A stretch of 64,000 bases of DNA from the NCBI GenBank assembly GCA_944800085.1, contig CALYLO010000006.1, positions 1-64,000 on the forward strand, read 5' to 3'. Position 1 is the stretch's first letter. Every line of letters begins with the position of its first letter. The notes under the pieces were generated by a model. The model saw only the letters and a program-made list of their open reading frames with translations. It did not search any database and was not told the origin of the DNA. The DNA is from Paenibacillus melissococcoides. GTDB lineage: Bacteria; Bacillota; Bacilli; Paenibacillales; Paenibacillaceae. The position numbers and the translations under genes are program-made. Shown here one piece after another: positions 1 to 8,780 of the stretch.

Positions 1-1
1 T

Positions 2-109
2 AGCATCGACATTCGTTTCGACAAGGAGAATCGAATGCTCCACATCTTTTTCACTGCGACCGCAGTAAATGGGGAGAAGGTAGAAAGCGAGGTGAGTTTG
101 GATGCTTGA
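2..109 (+). CDS. C-terminal end of a phage baseplate/tail protein (XkdS/DUF2634-like), partial
   Basis: An open frame enters from the left edge and ends in TGA at 107-109, giving 35 residues. The tail overlaps the ATG of the baseplate J gene at 102, as expected in a tightly packed phage late operon. In PBSX-like and other contractile prophages the gene just before baseplate J is a small DUF2634/XkdS-type baseplate protein. The short beta-rich end seen here fits that, but too little is visible to prove the family. The identification is by position. Confidence 0.55.
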   Translation, partial: SIDIRFDKENRMLHIFFTATAVNGEKVESEVSLDA

Positions 110-1264
110 TGCATCTGGATTCAAGCGGATGCGGTACAGCGATTTACTGGAGCAGATGGAAGAACAGGCGCGGGCAAAATACGGTGAAACCACGAATACA
201 TCGGCACTATCTCCACTCGGGATCATCCTACGGATATTCGCTTTTTTTTCTGGCCTATGTTTGGCAGGGAGTGGAGCACGTATACTACGCGGCGTACCGA
301 GACACAGCAACCGGCGTGAGTTTGGACCGCCTCGCTCCGCAAGTGGGGATTAAACGATTCCAAGAGGAATTTGCATACGGAGAGTTAACATTCATAGGAA
401 CGCCAGAATATACGATACCGGAAGGCACAATCGTCGGCACCGCCACAGGAAAATATTTCGTGACAAATGAGGATCTGACTCTCGATAATGACGGCAAGGG
501 TTCTGTGGGGATCGCGGCCCAAGAAGTGGGAACAGGATGGAACGTTTGCAACTGGCACAATTGTGGCTTTGCTCAATCCCGATGCGAATATCCTCTCTGT
601 CACGAATCCGAGGCCAACAACAGGCGGACGGGAGCGAGAGACGGATGAAGAATTTCGCGCCCGGTTCCAGCAATCGGTAGCGGGCGGCGGCGCGGCCTCT
701 GTCGATGCCTTGCGAGGGACGCTATTACGGTTGTCTGGTGTTCGAGCGGCGGCCGTGATAGAAAACACCTCACTTACTACAGATGCGGCAGGCAGGCCCG
801 GGAAATCGTTCCAGTGCTATGTGTTGGGAGGCGATGAGCAAGAGATCGCAGCCGCCATTTTCGCAACAAAGGCTGGCGGTATCGAAGCACACGGCGATAT
901 TGTTCGCGAGGTTACCGATGTCGCAGGTTACAAGCACAAGGTCAAGTTCAGCCGTGCTGAGGAAGTTTTGATTTCTGTTCATGCGAAGATAAAGCGAACT
1001 GTTCAATACCCGGCTGACGGTGACGAAAAGGTGATATCCGAAATCGTGCAGTACATCGGCGGGGAGCACGACGGTAAGTATTACAACGGCTTGTCCATGG
1101 GGGCGGCCGTAATATACAACAAATTAATTAGCGCGGTGTACAGGGTTCCAGGCGTGGATGATGTAGAATTGCTGCTGAACGGTGATTCGAAAAACATTGA
1201 AATCGCCCCTCATCAGGTGGCGAGGATTCGGGACCAGAATATCGAGGTGACCAGCCGTGTTTAG
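102..1264 (+). pseudogene. Phage baseplate assembly protein J (XkdT/gp47 type), two frameshifts
   Basis: This would form the baseplate wedge of a contractile tail. The start at 102 follows a GAGGTG ribosome site. Three successive frames join into one protein of about 387 residues. The N-terminal part has the family opening (GFKRMRYSDLLEQM, SPLGIILRIFAFF). Removing one T from the eight-T run at 242-249 continues it as FLAYVWQG then EHVYY and GVSLDRLAPQVGI, typical of baseplate J. Removing one T from the run at 545-547 restores a second join into ATGTIVALLNPDA. The last frame, read to 1264, carries the RETDEEFRARF segment. Both lesions are +1 changes in T runs, so they could be sequencing errors or real slippage. 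If real, the phage cannot build this baseplate protein. Confidence 0.85.
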
Positions 1265-1898
1265 CGTGAAGGACATGCTTGGTCGGTTCACCGATGCGTA
1301 TAACAAAAACCCTGAGAGCAATCTTGGAAAACTGGTGTCAATCCTACACTCTCAGCTTACAAGCCTGGAAGATACGCTGGACAAAATTCAGGAATGGCGA
1401 GACATTGACCGGGCCCGGGGAACAACCCTGGACAGGATCGGGGAAAACGTAGTGCAGCCGCGTGGAGCTGCTACCGACGAAATTTACAGAATTTTGTTGA
1501 AGTCGAAGGTAGCGCGAAACTTATCGAAGACGGACATTAACACGATCATTGAAGTTTTAGCTTTGGCCCTAGATTGCGATTTTTCGGAAATTCGAATCGA
1601 GGAAAAGCATGCGGACCCGAACGAACCGGAGCCGGCCGCACTTTCTTTGCTACGTGTGCCGATAGCTCGCCTGAACGAAGTGGGAATGTCACCGTACCAG
1701 TTCGCGCAGATCATCCAAAAAACAGTGGCTGCAGGCGTCCGGGTTGCACAAATTGATTTGTCTGGAACCTTTCTCCTGGCGTCGAAGCGAGCGGAAGTTG
1801 AAAAGAGCAAATTTGGGCTCGCGGATATCGCTATGACAACAGGCGGCACCCTTGGAACGGTCTATATGCCGGGCAATGACTACGAATTACCGATTTAG
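1257..1898 (+). CDS. Phage tail/baseplate protein at the XkdU (gpI-like) position
   Basis: A 213-residue protein starting at GTG 1257, inside the end of the baseplate J frame, with a GAGGTG ribosome site about 10 bases upstream. It has a helical N-terminal half (LGKLVSILHSQLTSLEDTLDKI) and a stretch reading RGTTLDRIGENV, common in tail proteins encoded directly after baseplate J. In PBSX-type and P2-type phages this slot holds the XkdU/gpI tail-tip protein that links baseplate and fibres. I rely on gene order and this N-terminal pattern, not on a certain family match. The frame is intact, unlike its two neighbours. Confidence 0.65.
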   Translation: MFSVKDMLGRFTDAYNKNPESNLGKLVSILHSQLTSLEDTLDKIQEWRDIDRARGTTLDRIGENVVQPRGAATDEIYRILLKSKVARNLSKTDINTIIEVLALALDCDFSEIRIEEKHADPNEPEPAALSLLRVPIARLNEVGMSPYQFAQIIQKTVAAGVRVAQIDLSGTFLLASKRAEVEKSKFGLADIAMTTGGTLGTVYMPGNDYELPI

Positions 1899-1915
1899 GG
1901 AGGGAGAAGATAGGA

Positions 1916-4739
1916 ATGCCATTCAATAAAGAATTACCCGAATGGAAGGCAGCAGGAATACAACCTCCTGAGTCAAAACGGGTGAAGGGCTGGGAAGTTG
2001 AGGATCGGCCGCCAGCTGATTGGCTCAATTGGCACATGAATCGATCCTATGAGGCGCTGCAGGAGCTGCAGGAAAAGGCTGCGGAGAAGGATGATGTATC
2101 GAAGGCACTTAAAGATGCCAAGGAATACACGGACCAGAAGGCTCAGGCGGTTACCCCCGAAAGCATCGGGGCTGAAACGCCAACAGGGGCCCAAGAGAAA
2201 GCGGATGCTGCCCTTACAGTGGCGAAGCAGTACACCGATGAAAACATCAACGTATTAAGGGCGGATGTTGATAGCAATACGGACGAAATACGCAACCTAA
2301 AGCAATCTGTCGATCACGTTTTAGGCAAGCCCTTGGGGATTAAACCCGGCCTCCAGGTGGTGGAGGTCGAGAATGATACGCCGTTCCAGATGGGGGAGAT
2401 AAAGGGCCGGACACTCATCAACCTACTAGGACGAGTTGGAGACTGTGAAAATACAGCCGATTGGTCTGCACCCGGACCCGGTGTTAAGGCTCTAAGCACC
2501 GAGCGGGTATACGGATCCTTTTCCATCGAAGTGGCGAGTACGAAGGAGGAACAGGCGGGATTTGGTATTCGTTCCAATGGTGCTGTAAAAGACCTGGATA
2601 AATACTATATTGCCGTCGGGTATATTCGAAACATATCCGCTCAGTATGTACACCTCTCCTTTGCAGAAGTGAAGAGCGAGGCCAATGTAACATCATGGTT
2701 CAAGTCGAATGGGACAGTCAAGTCCAATCAGTTCACATATGCATATGTCGCTGTTTCCCCCGTGGATCTCGCTGGCAAAGACAGGGTGGAAGTCTACGTC
2801 CGAGGCGTAGCATCAGAAGCAGGCCAAAAGATATCTGCGGATGGAATCGGGCTGTATGAGATCACCGAGGCCGAGTACAATGCAATTGAAGGCATGACAC
2901 CGGAACAGGTTGCCAAACGCTATCCATACGTAGACAGCATGACCAACGTAAAGAACCCATACGCCATCGTAACGGGAGGCAATCTGCTGCCGCCGTTTTA
3001 TGAAGCCGATCTGTCGCATCACTGTCGCATCGAAAGCGACAGTGGTAGCCCCTTATGAATTGCGTTTTGGCGCTGGTGGAGACGGGGACTTCCTGGCGTA
3101 TCATCTATCGGTACTGCCGAATCAGACATATGTATTCTCGCTCGAAAATTCCGGGGTGTCATGGTGCATCACGGAACTAGACTACAACACGTTCGTTGTC
3201 CCATACGGTACGGATACTTACCGCTCCTTCAACGTTGGTAGTCGAACGCAGATTGCGCTAGTACTCAAAAGCTTTTCCGCCGATATTGACGTATCCTGTA
3301 AAAACCCGATGCTCACCGTCGGAACCGAAGCGAAGCCCTTCGTACCGCAGCAACGTAGCATGATCGCCTTCGAAACGGAGCTCGCCGCTCATCCGGTAGA
3401 CGGCAGCAATCCCGATACGCTCTTTATGGGAGACGATGGGCTACCGTATGTGCTGGAGCCGTGGGGGAAGGTTACGTTGGATGGGTCCCATGTATGGAAA
3501 AGACATTCTACACAAAACGACTTTAAAGTCCTTTCTGCAAATGATTGTGTTCCAAATAACAGTTCCCCAGCAGATGAAGATGACTACGGCAGACTTTTCG
3601 TTACAAAATACAATGGCAGTCTATTAAGCGTAAATGATAAACCTATAAATGTAGAAAATTGGGGTTTTAGTGATGTTACTCGCATTTTCACATCTAATGC
3701 TTATATTTCAGTGCACAATAATGAAAGTGGATGGGGAGGAAATTACAATCCGGAACCCGACGAGATTAAGGCGTATTTTAACGGTTGGAGGATGTACCAA
3801 GAAGGGAGCCGCGAAACTCCATATACAAGTGGTAAAAAGCAATGGTTTAAGATAAATAAGCCAAGCGATCCAAGTGTAGCTGACACGCCAACAACGTCAT
3901 ATCCGGAATGGACGCCTTACCGCCTCCAATACCTGAAGGCGAAGCCAACCGTCGAGCCCGTCAGGAATTACGAGTTGGGCGCGACACTCTCCGCAGGCTC
4001 TAACATGGTCGAGGTCGGCAGCGGTATTGTGATCCGGGAACGGGCGAATCCAGCGCCCGGTGTTAGCGATGAAGGAAATATTAACAATGCATATCTGCCT
4101 GCAACGATGCTCCGACACAGGACACATGTAGCTAGTGCAATAGTTTATAAAAATAACGCAATTGACAGGGCGTGGATCGCGAAGGGCGACAATGTTTTAC
4201 AAACTGAACCTAGTTATTACGACCCAACCGCAATCTACCACGTCACCTATACGATGCTTCATCCAACTCTTGCGCCTCCAATCAGCGGCACCGTGGCGGC
4301 CAACCTGCGTGGGACTGTGTCGGACTTGGTGAAGGATGTAGGTGACATCGGGCGGCGGCTGTCGGTGGTGGAGACGCAGAAGGCGGAGAAGGATGCGCCA
4401 CCTCCTCTGCGGATTAAACCTACATTATTGAATGGGTGGGTAGATTATGGATCGCCTTTTGAACATTCGTTCTACTATAAGGATGATTCGAATGTTGTTT
4501 CGATTGAGGGCTTGATAGGTAGGGGAACGGCAGCGTTGGGTACATCTTTGTTTATACTTCCAACAGGGTTTAGACCTGACAAATCGCTTATTTTCCCTGT
4601 GCTTGGATGGGTAACAGGTGTAGGCGAGGCTCTTGTCCGCATTGACGTGGATCCAACGGGGATTGTAAAGATTGGCTCGCCTAATGCAAAAAATGATTAT
4701 CTCTCATTGCAAGGTATATCGTTCCTTGCAAATAAATAA
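1916..4739 (+). pseudogene. Phage tail fibre protein split by one frameshift
   Basis: Two overlapping frames (1916-3058 and 3000-4739) form one tail-fibre-like protein of about 940 residues. It starts with ATG after GGGAGGGAG. The first ~110 residues are hydrophilic with a helical tail-attachment style (KDAKEYTDQKAQ, AKQYTDENIN), then beta-rich jelly-roll-like segments follow. The first frame runs into a stop after a NLLPPFYEAD segment. The second picks up at ITVASKATVVAPYEL, a common continuation in Firmicute phage fibres, so one surplus base between about 3010 and 3030 splits the gene. Near residue 800 a second coiled segment ending in EKDAPPPLRIKPT introduces a separate C-terminal domain, probably the receptor-binding tip. 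It lies between the XkdU-like gene and the XkdX-like gene. Confidence 0.75.
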
Positions 4740-4750
4740 GGAGGCACGAC

Positions 4751-5389
4751 ATGAAAGAAGCAATCATAACCGACCTATCCGGTCGCTACATCGAACCGAC
4801 GCTCGTTGCGGACTCCGTGACGGGCGTTTTTGATCGGCGGGAACCGGTTGAACCGGACGAACCCGGCAGCCTTCCGCAGTCTGAACCGGAGCAGCGTGAC
4901 GACGAGCAGCCTGACGAACCGGAAACGGTACTCGTAGGCTACACCGTAGCTGTGCCGATGCCTGACGGGCTGTATCAGCCTATATTCGATGTCGAGGGCT
5001 ACAGAGCAGCGCAGGAGGCTTATGAGGCTGCATACGCCGAATACATGGCCGTGCTGGCCGAGCATGACCCGGAGAGCGACGATCCGCTGCCGGAGCCGCC
5101 GCAACCCGTGGACGGCCCAAGCTTCTGGCGGAACGGACTCACGGACGAGGAAATCGAAGCGCTGAATCCGGATCCGCAGCCGTCACAGACCGACGCGCTG
5201 GGCCAAGAATTGACGCAAATGAAAATCAGGAATATCCAGCAGCAGAGCGTCATTGATGACCTTGGCAGAATGTTGACCCAATCGCGGCTGGACAGCATGC
5301 AGAAAAAGCAGACTATCGACAGCCTGGGTGCGGAATTGACGAATGCTAAACTTGAAATTATTGAATTTAAAGGAGGGCAAACGGAATGA
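4751..5389 (+). CDS. Phage tail-associated protein of unknown function, acidic with C-terminal coiled coil
   Basis: A 212-residue protein with a strong AAGGAGG site just before ATG 4751. Residues ~25-60 and 100-140 are rich in Pro, Glu and Asp. The last ~65 residues are a predicted coiled coil with two similar segments (ELTQMKIRNIQQQSVIDDLG and the later ELTNAKLEII portion). Its stop overlaps the start of the XkdX-like gene by four bases, so the two are translationally coupled. By position it may be a fibre chaperone or fibre-tip accessory protein. I do not recognise the family. Confidence 0.7.
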   Translation: MKEAIITDLSGRYIEPTLVADSVTGVFDRREPVEPDEPGSLPQSEPEQRDDEQPDEPETVLVGYTVAVPMPDGLYQPIFDVEGYRAAQEAYEAAYAEYMAVLAEHDPESDDPLPEPPQPVDGPSFWRNGLTDEEIEALNPDPQPSQTDALGQELTQMKIRNIQQQSVIDDLGRMLTQSRLDSMQKKQTIDSLGAELTNAKLEIIEFKGGQTE

Positions 5390-5535
5390 ATTTCTGGAAA
5401 CTTGCTTTTGATTGTGAATGGATCGACGCAGAGGGGCTATGCGCAGCCGTTAAGACGGAGGCCAACCGATTCGGGGAAATCACGCCGGAAGAGTACGAGA
5501 AGATTACTGGGATAAAATTTCCGACACAGGAATAA
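5386..5535 (+). CDS. XkdX family phage protein
   Basis: A 49-residue protein starting at ATG 5386, sharing ATGA with the preceding stop and preceded by AAAGGAGGG. The opening MNFWKLAFDCEWID and the later EITPEEYEKITG are the usual pattern of the very small XkdX proteins. These sit between tail-fibre genes and the lysis cassette in PBSX-like prophages, and their function is unknown. Two hairpins follow immediately, closing the tail module. Confidence 0.8.
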   Translation: MNFWKLAFDCEWIDAEGLCAAVKTEANRFGEITPEEYEKITGIKFPTQE

Positions 5536-5566
5536 GCGCCACGCCATAGAGCAGGCGCTTTATTTA
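5535..5566 (+). terminator. Terminator after the tail module
   Basis: AGCGCC at 5535-5540 pairs with GGCGCT at 5554-5559 and is followed by TTATTTA. It lies directly after the XkdX-like stop and probably reduces readthrough into the lysis genes. Confidence 0.6.
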
Positions 5567-5567
5567 T

Positions 5568-5597
5568 GCCCTCGGGATACCCGGGGGCTATTTATTT
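5568..5597 (+). terminator. Second terminator hairpin
   Basis: GCCCTCGGG at 5568-5576 pairs (one G-U) with CCCGGGGGC at 5580-5588 across a three-base loop, followed by TATTTATTTA. It is tandem with the hairpin at 5535. Confidence 0.65.
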
Positions 5598-5615
5598 ATC
5601 AATAGGGGGATCAGT

Positions 5616-5894
5616 ATGGAGTTGACGGCAGTAGTAGCCATGATTGCCGCTATCAGCGGTATTGCGCTGGGCTGGATGGGCCGCAATAGAACAGTTAAGC
5701 ATGATATTGTCCAGGAGGCCGGAGCAGACGCTGTACAGCGCACAGACGTCGAGTATATCAAGCGCGGGGTAGATGATATCCGTGTTGACTTACGAATGCA
5801 AGGGCAGCGCCTGGACGGGCTGGCGGAGCGTGTGACGCGGGTAGAAGAGTCATCGAAACAAGCACATAAGCGCATTGATCGCTTGGAAGAATAA
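5616..5894 (+). CDS. Small membrane-anchored coiled-coil phage protein (XhlA-like role)
   Basis: A 92-residue protein starting at ATG 5616 after AGGGGG. Residues ~4-20 form one hydrophobic segment (VVAMIAAISGIALGW). The rest is a charged helix with heptads (VDDIRVDLRMQGQRLDGL, VTRVEESSKQAHKRIDRLEE). Proteins of this shape sit directly before the holin in many Bacillus and Paenibacillus prophages and are often labelled haemolysin XhlA or holin accessory protein. Classical XhlA has its membrane helix at the C-terminus, so this one is inverted and the family name is uncertain. The holin gene begins 18 bases downstream. Confidence 0.65.
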   Translation: MELTAVVAMIAAISGIALGWMGRNRTVKHDIVQEAGADAVQRTDVEYIKRGVDDIRVDLRMQGQRLDGLAERVTRVEESSKQAHKRIDRLEE

Positions 5895-5912
5895 TAGAAG
5901 GGATGATATCGA

Positions 5913-6179
5913 ATGGAGTGGCAAATGATTTTTGAATTGATTGATCCGGCCCTATTTGTCGTGGTTGGAGCCTGTTGGGTGATTGGGTACATGCTCAAGC
6001 AAACGCCGCCGGTGCCAGATTGGAGCATCGTATACATCGTTGTTGTGTTGGCGGTAGTGTTTACGGTTGGAACGCTTGGCTGGAGCGTTGAAGCTATCAT
6101 ACAGGGCATTCTTGCGGGGGCGTTCGCAGTATTCGGTCACCAGGCGGTAAAGCAGATGAAGAAGGGTGGTGAAAAGTAA
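5913..6179 (+). CDS. Phage holin (holin superfamily V-like)
   Basis: An 88-residue membrane protein preceded by AGAAGGGATG. It has hydrophobic segments at about residues 9-28, 38-58 and a weaker one at 62-78, with a charged tail (KQMKKGGEK). The IDPALFVVVGACWVIGYMLK opening, the TPPVPDWSI turn and the GHQAVKQ end match the small holins of Firmicute phages of the A118/Hol44 type. These form membrane lesions that release the endolysin. Its stop TAA overlaps the endolysin ATG by one base, the usual holin-endolysin coupling. Confidence 0.8.
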   Translation: MEWQMIFELIDPALFVVVGACWVIGYMLKQTPPVPDWSIVYIVVVLAVVFTVGTLGWSVEAIIQGILAGAFAVFGHQAVKQMKKGGEK

Positions 6180-7429
6180 TGGTTGCGGCAATTGAGGAAG
6201 TGAAAAAGGTATTATGGGATGGCGGCCACGGAGGTAAGGACCCGGGATCCAGCGGGAACGGAGTTGTCGAAAAGAATATAGCGCTACAAGTGGCGACAGA
6301 AGCCGCGAAGCGCCTCGAACAGGAGTATGAAGGTGTCCAATGCCTGCTGTCGCGCTCCACGGACTCATACTTGTCCCTGAAAGAGCGGACAGACAAGGCG
6401 AATGCTGCCGGGGCCCATCTGCTTGTCAGCATCCATTGTAATGCGGGCGGTGGAAAGGGTGGATTCGAATCTTTCACATACAGCGGCACAAAGGACGCGG
6501 CTACAGCAGCGTTTCAAGACGTGCTGCACTCCGAAATCATGAAAAAGTTGAAACCGTTTGGAGTCATTGACAGAGGGCAGAAGAAAAAGGATCTACATGT
6601 GTGCCGGGAGTCACGCATGCCGGCCGTCCTGACCGAAAACCTATTTGTCGATGTTGCAGCAGATGCAGCACGGCTCAAGCGGCCAGAAGTTATTGAGGCG
6701 ATTGTTGCGGGTCATGTGGCCGGGGTAGCCAAGTATCTAAAGTTGCAGCCGAAGAAAGCACAGCAGCCGCCAGCGAGCGGAGCGACCAACATCCTTGGCC
6801 CAGCATCGGCTACCGTCGAGCAGGCCCGAGAATGGGCCCGGAGCAAGAATGCCCCGGCTGAGTTTGTCGATCTAGCGGAATTGTACTGGGAACTGGCCCC
6901 GAAGCACGGCGGAGTGGACCCGGCGGTCGCCTACGTACAGTTCGGTCATGAGACGGGCTATCTCTATCGGGACGGGCGGAGCGCTGCCGGTATCGATGCC
7001 TCTTATAAAAATCCATGCGGCCTAAAGGTCACGGCGGGCGGCGGTGATTATCAGGCATCGGCGCACAAGCGCTTTACGGATTGGCGCGAGGGTATCACCG
7101 CCCATCTGGAACTCTGCAAAAAGTATGCCACTGAACACAGCTACAAAGTCGAAGAAGTTTTCTTAGACCATGGATTCAGTGCTAATTCTGAGCGACCGGA
7201 ATTTGAGAATGTAAGAAAATTCATGGATGAAAATCCAAATGGGACGCTGATCGTTAGCTCATACGATAGATTGGAACGGGACTCGATGAAAATGTATGAG
7301 TTCTGTCAGAACATCAAAGAAGTAAATTATAACGTGGTATCGGCTAATAACAATGATAGGAGCTTCAAGGAGCTAGAACTTATCTGCGGCATTGACAAAA
7401 TAAGCAAAGAACAGAAAGCCTCGGAGTAA
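6179..7429 (+). CDS. Endolysin: N-acetylmuramoyl-L-alanine amidase plus glucosaminidase-like domain, C-terminus replaced by a serine-recombinase fragment
   Basis: A 416-residue cell-wall hydrolase. Residues ~8-185 are an Amidase_3 zinc amidase: zinc ligands H17 (DGGHGG), E31 and H86 (SIHCNAGG), and catalytic Glu near 153 (LTENLF). Residues ~205-308 resemble the glucosaminidase-type domain of phage lysins (AYVQFGHETGYLY, NPCGLK, AHKRFTDWREGI). From about residue 310 the sequence becomes a serine-recombinase N-terminal domain: ELCKKYATEHSYKVEEVF, FSANSERPEF and SSYDRLERDSMKMYEF, the last matching the LDRLGRD motif of resolvases. The recombinase catalytic serine, which precedes this part, is absent. 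Base composition turns AT-rich at about 7130. So a recombination event swapped the lysin tail for part of a recombinase gene. The amidase may still work. Confidence 0.85.
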   Translation: MVAAIEEVKKVLWDGGHGGKDPGSSGNGVVEKNIALQVATEAAKRLEQEYEGVQCLLSRSTDSYLSLKERTDKANAAGAHLLVSIHCNAGGGKGGFESFTYSGTKDAATAAFQDVLHSEIMKKLKPFGVIDRGQKKKDLHVCRESRMPAVLTENLFVDVAADAARLKRPEVIEAIVAGHVAGVAKYLKLQPKKAQQPPASGATNILGPASATVEQAREWARSKNAPAEFVDLAELYWELAPKHGGVDPAVAYVQFGHETGYLYRDGRSAAGIDASYKNPCGLKVTAGGGDYQASAHKRFTDWREGITAHLELCKKYATEHSYKVEEVFLDHGFSANSERPEFENVRKFMDENPNGTLIVSSYDRLERDSMKMYEFCQNIKEVNYNVVSANNNDRSFKELELICGIDKISKEQKASE

Positions 7430-7446
7430 TCCGGGGCTTTTTTCAT
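7415..7446 (+). terminator. Terminator overlapping the endolysin stop
   Basis: AAAGCCTCGGA at 7415-7425 pairs with TCCGGGGCTTT at 7430-7440 (one G-U), followed by TTTT. The stop codon TAA lies in the loop. Confidence 0.8.
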
Positions 7447-7732
7447 TATAAACAATCCTCTTGATATTCATCTATACATGCTGTCAAAAATGGCGCAAAT
7501 TATTCTAGAATTATTCTTCTAATCTCTACAGCCGCCTGTTTCCCTATATAAGAGGAACGAACTAGAACAATTGAGAATATAATGTATTACCTCTCTGGTT
7601 TACAGTGATGCAGCCATAAGTTCTATCCCTATCCTTTTGAAACCCCCCGGATTTGCTCACCGGGGGGTTTTCATATACACAGAATACACCTCTTATGTAA
7701 TAATGTACTTATTACGATTACGAGGTGATAAC
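7447..7732. other. Intergenic stretch without a gene
   Basis: AT-rich. It holds no open frame with a ribosome site. The only clear structure is the terminator hairpin at 7641-7672. Confidence 0.6.
7641..7672. terminator. Strong bidirectional terminator
   Basis: AACCCCCCGG at 7641-7650 and CCGGGGGGTT at 7660-7669 form a perfect ten-pair stem with a nine-base loop. There are T residues on the right and A residues on the left. Confidence 0.8.
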
Positions 7733-7951
7733 TTGACAACTGTGGAAGCAATAGCACAAAGAATGAGAGAAAACTATAAGGACAAGCCAATCTCATTAAT
7801 GGCTTACACTCTCGGCTTGATTGATGGGGTTGTTACGGATTCAAAACAAGGAAAAGAAGCGGAAACGATTGAAACGATTAAAGAGATTTATGACGCTTAT
7901 CATATTGTTACAGCCGAGTTTCCGTCAAAGTCAGATAAGATATTGAATTAA
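7733..7951 (+). CDS. Small prophage accessory protein, unknown
   Basis: A 72-residue protein. I place the start at TTG 7733 because GAGGTG lies at 7722-7727; the open frame continues further upstream but without a ribosome site. The product is mostly helical and charged (EAIAQRMRENYKDKP, KEAETIETIKEIYDAY) with no membrane segment. It lies between the lysis cassette and the prophage end, where phages carry late accessory genes. It is flanked by terminators on both sides, so it is its own unit. I do not recognise the family. Confidence 0.6.
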   Translation: MTTVEAIAQRMRENYKDKPISLMAYTLGLIDGVVTDSKQGKEAETIETIKEIYDAYHIVTAEFPSKSDKILN

Positions 7952-7973
7952 TCTATATGTGAAAAGCCCAAAT

Positions 7974-8028
7974 AAAAACTGCACCTCCAACGTTAGTCTA
8001 AGCCTAACAATTGGGGAGCAGTTTTTTT
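7974..8028. terminator. Bidirectional terminator between convergent small genes
   Basis: AAAACTGC near 7975-7982 pairs with GCAGTTTT near 8017-8024, extended by an imperfect inner stem (CTCCAA with TTGGGG, and GTTAG with CTAAC). T run on the right and A run on the left. Confidence 0.75.
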
Positions 8029-8029
8029 A

Positions 8030-8209
8030 TTATTCGATTACGTTAGATTCAGGTTGCTTTAATCTACTTGCCCATTTGAATCCATCGTAACTTGGGTATT
8101 TGGACAGGATTTCAGCAGCTTCTTCTTCTGCCACATTTGTATGCAGTGCATTCCAATCTCCAGCGCTATCGGTTCCCCACACAATCAAATTGCCTTTTTC
8201 CTTGCTCAT
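8030..8209 (-). CDS. Small prophage accessory protein, unknown (minus strand)
   Basis: A 59-residue protein read leftward from ATG at 8207-8209, with GAGGTG seven bases upstream on the minus strand. The product is acidic and soluble, with segments LIVWGTDSAGDWNAL and ILSKYPSYDGFKWASRL. It is convergent with the gene at 7733 and diverges from the HTH gene at 8394. The start and the ribosome site are convincing, but no function is suggested by the sequence. It lies in the terminal accessory zone of the prophage. Confidence 0.6.
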   Translation of the reverse strand: MSKEKGNLIVWGTDSAGDWNALHTNVAEEEAAEILSKYPSYDGFKWASRLKQPESNVIE

Positions 8210-8393
8210 GATGTCACCTCTTTGTAAGAAATAACTTCATTATGTCAGCTTGAAAACGAGGAAACAATAGGATACATGAGCATATGAGCCTATACACATA
8301 TATGAATATATGATCATACATTAATTGTCATAAATTACAGGTATTATTGGATTCAAAAATATACTAATATATTCCTAAAAGGAGATGGTACAT

Positions 8394-8741
8394 ATGTCAA
8401 TACAGTGTATGCAACATGAGAACGCAACCGTGTTTCTTTTGATGTTTAAGATATTTTGTGATGAAGTTAGGTACAGAGATCCTTTAATTGCTGATGGGTT
8501 GCAGGAAATAGAAAAAATGATGTATACATACATAGATGAGAAATCTTCTCGACTTACTTTTAAAGCAGCAAGGGAAAATCGTGCTATGACAGTAAGTGAA
8601 GTGGCTGCTTTAACAGGGGTGGAGAAACAACTAATCGACGATATTGAAAAAAACTGTAGTGATGTGTATATAGATGTTATCTTGAAACTCTGCCAGTGCT
8701 ACTGTATATCCCCTGATCACCTTCATTTCAAAAAACAATAA
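8394..8741 (+). CDS. XRE-type helix-turn-helix protein
   Basis: A 115-residue protein. An ATG at 8385 sits on top of the GGAG ribosome site (8381-8384), so the start is taken as ATG 8394, with good spacing. Residues ~1-50 form an alpha-helical N-terminal part without a known motif. Residues ~53-112 resemble a Cro/CI helix-turn-helix (FKAARENRAMTVSEVAAL, VEKQLIDDIEKN, LKLCQCYCISPDHL). It is probably a DNA-binding regulator carried at the prophage end. The divergent AT-rich region 8210-8393, with repeated CATATG/ATATAT motifs, is a plausible operator region. It is the last gene before the spoVR junction. Confidence 0.7.
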   Translation: MSIQCMQHENATVFLLMFKIFCDEVRYRDPLIADGLQEIEKMMYTYIDEKSSRLTFKAARENRAMTVSEVAALTGVEKQLIDDIEKNCSDVYIDVILKLCQCYCISPDHLHFKKQ

Positions 8742-8752
8742 ATGATTTAAGA

Positions 8753-8780
8753 AAAAAAGCCCTCATAATAGGGCTTTTTC
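8753..8780. terminator. Terminator at the prophage end
   Basis: AAAGCCCT at 8756-8763 and AGGGCTTT at 8770-8777 make an eight-pair stem with a six-base loop. It is flanked by A on the left and T on the right, so it can stop both the HTH gene and the leftward yhbH/spoVR message. Confidence 0.8.
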
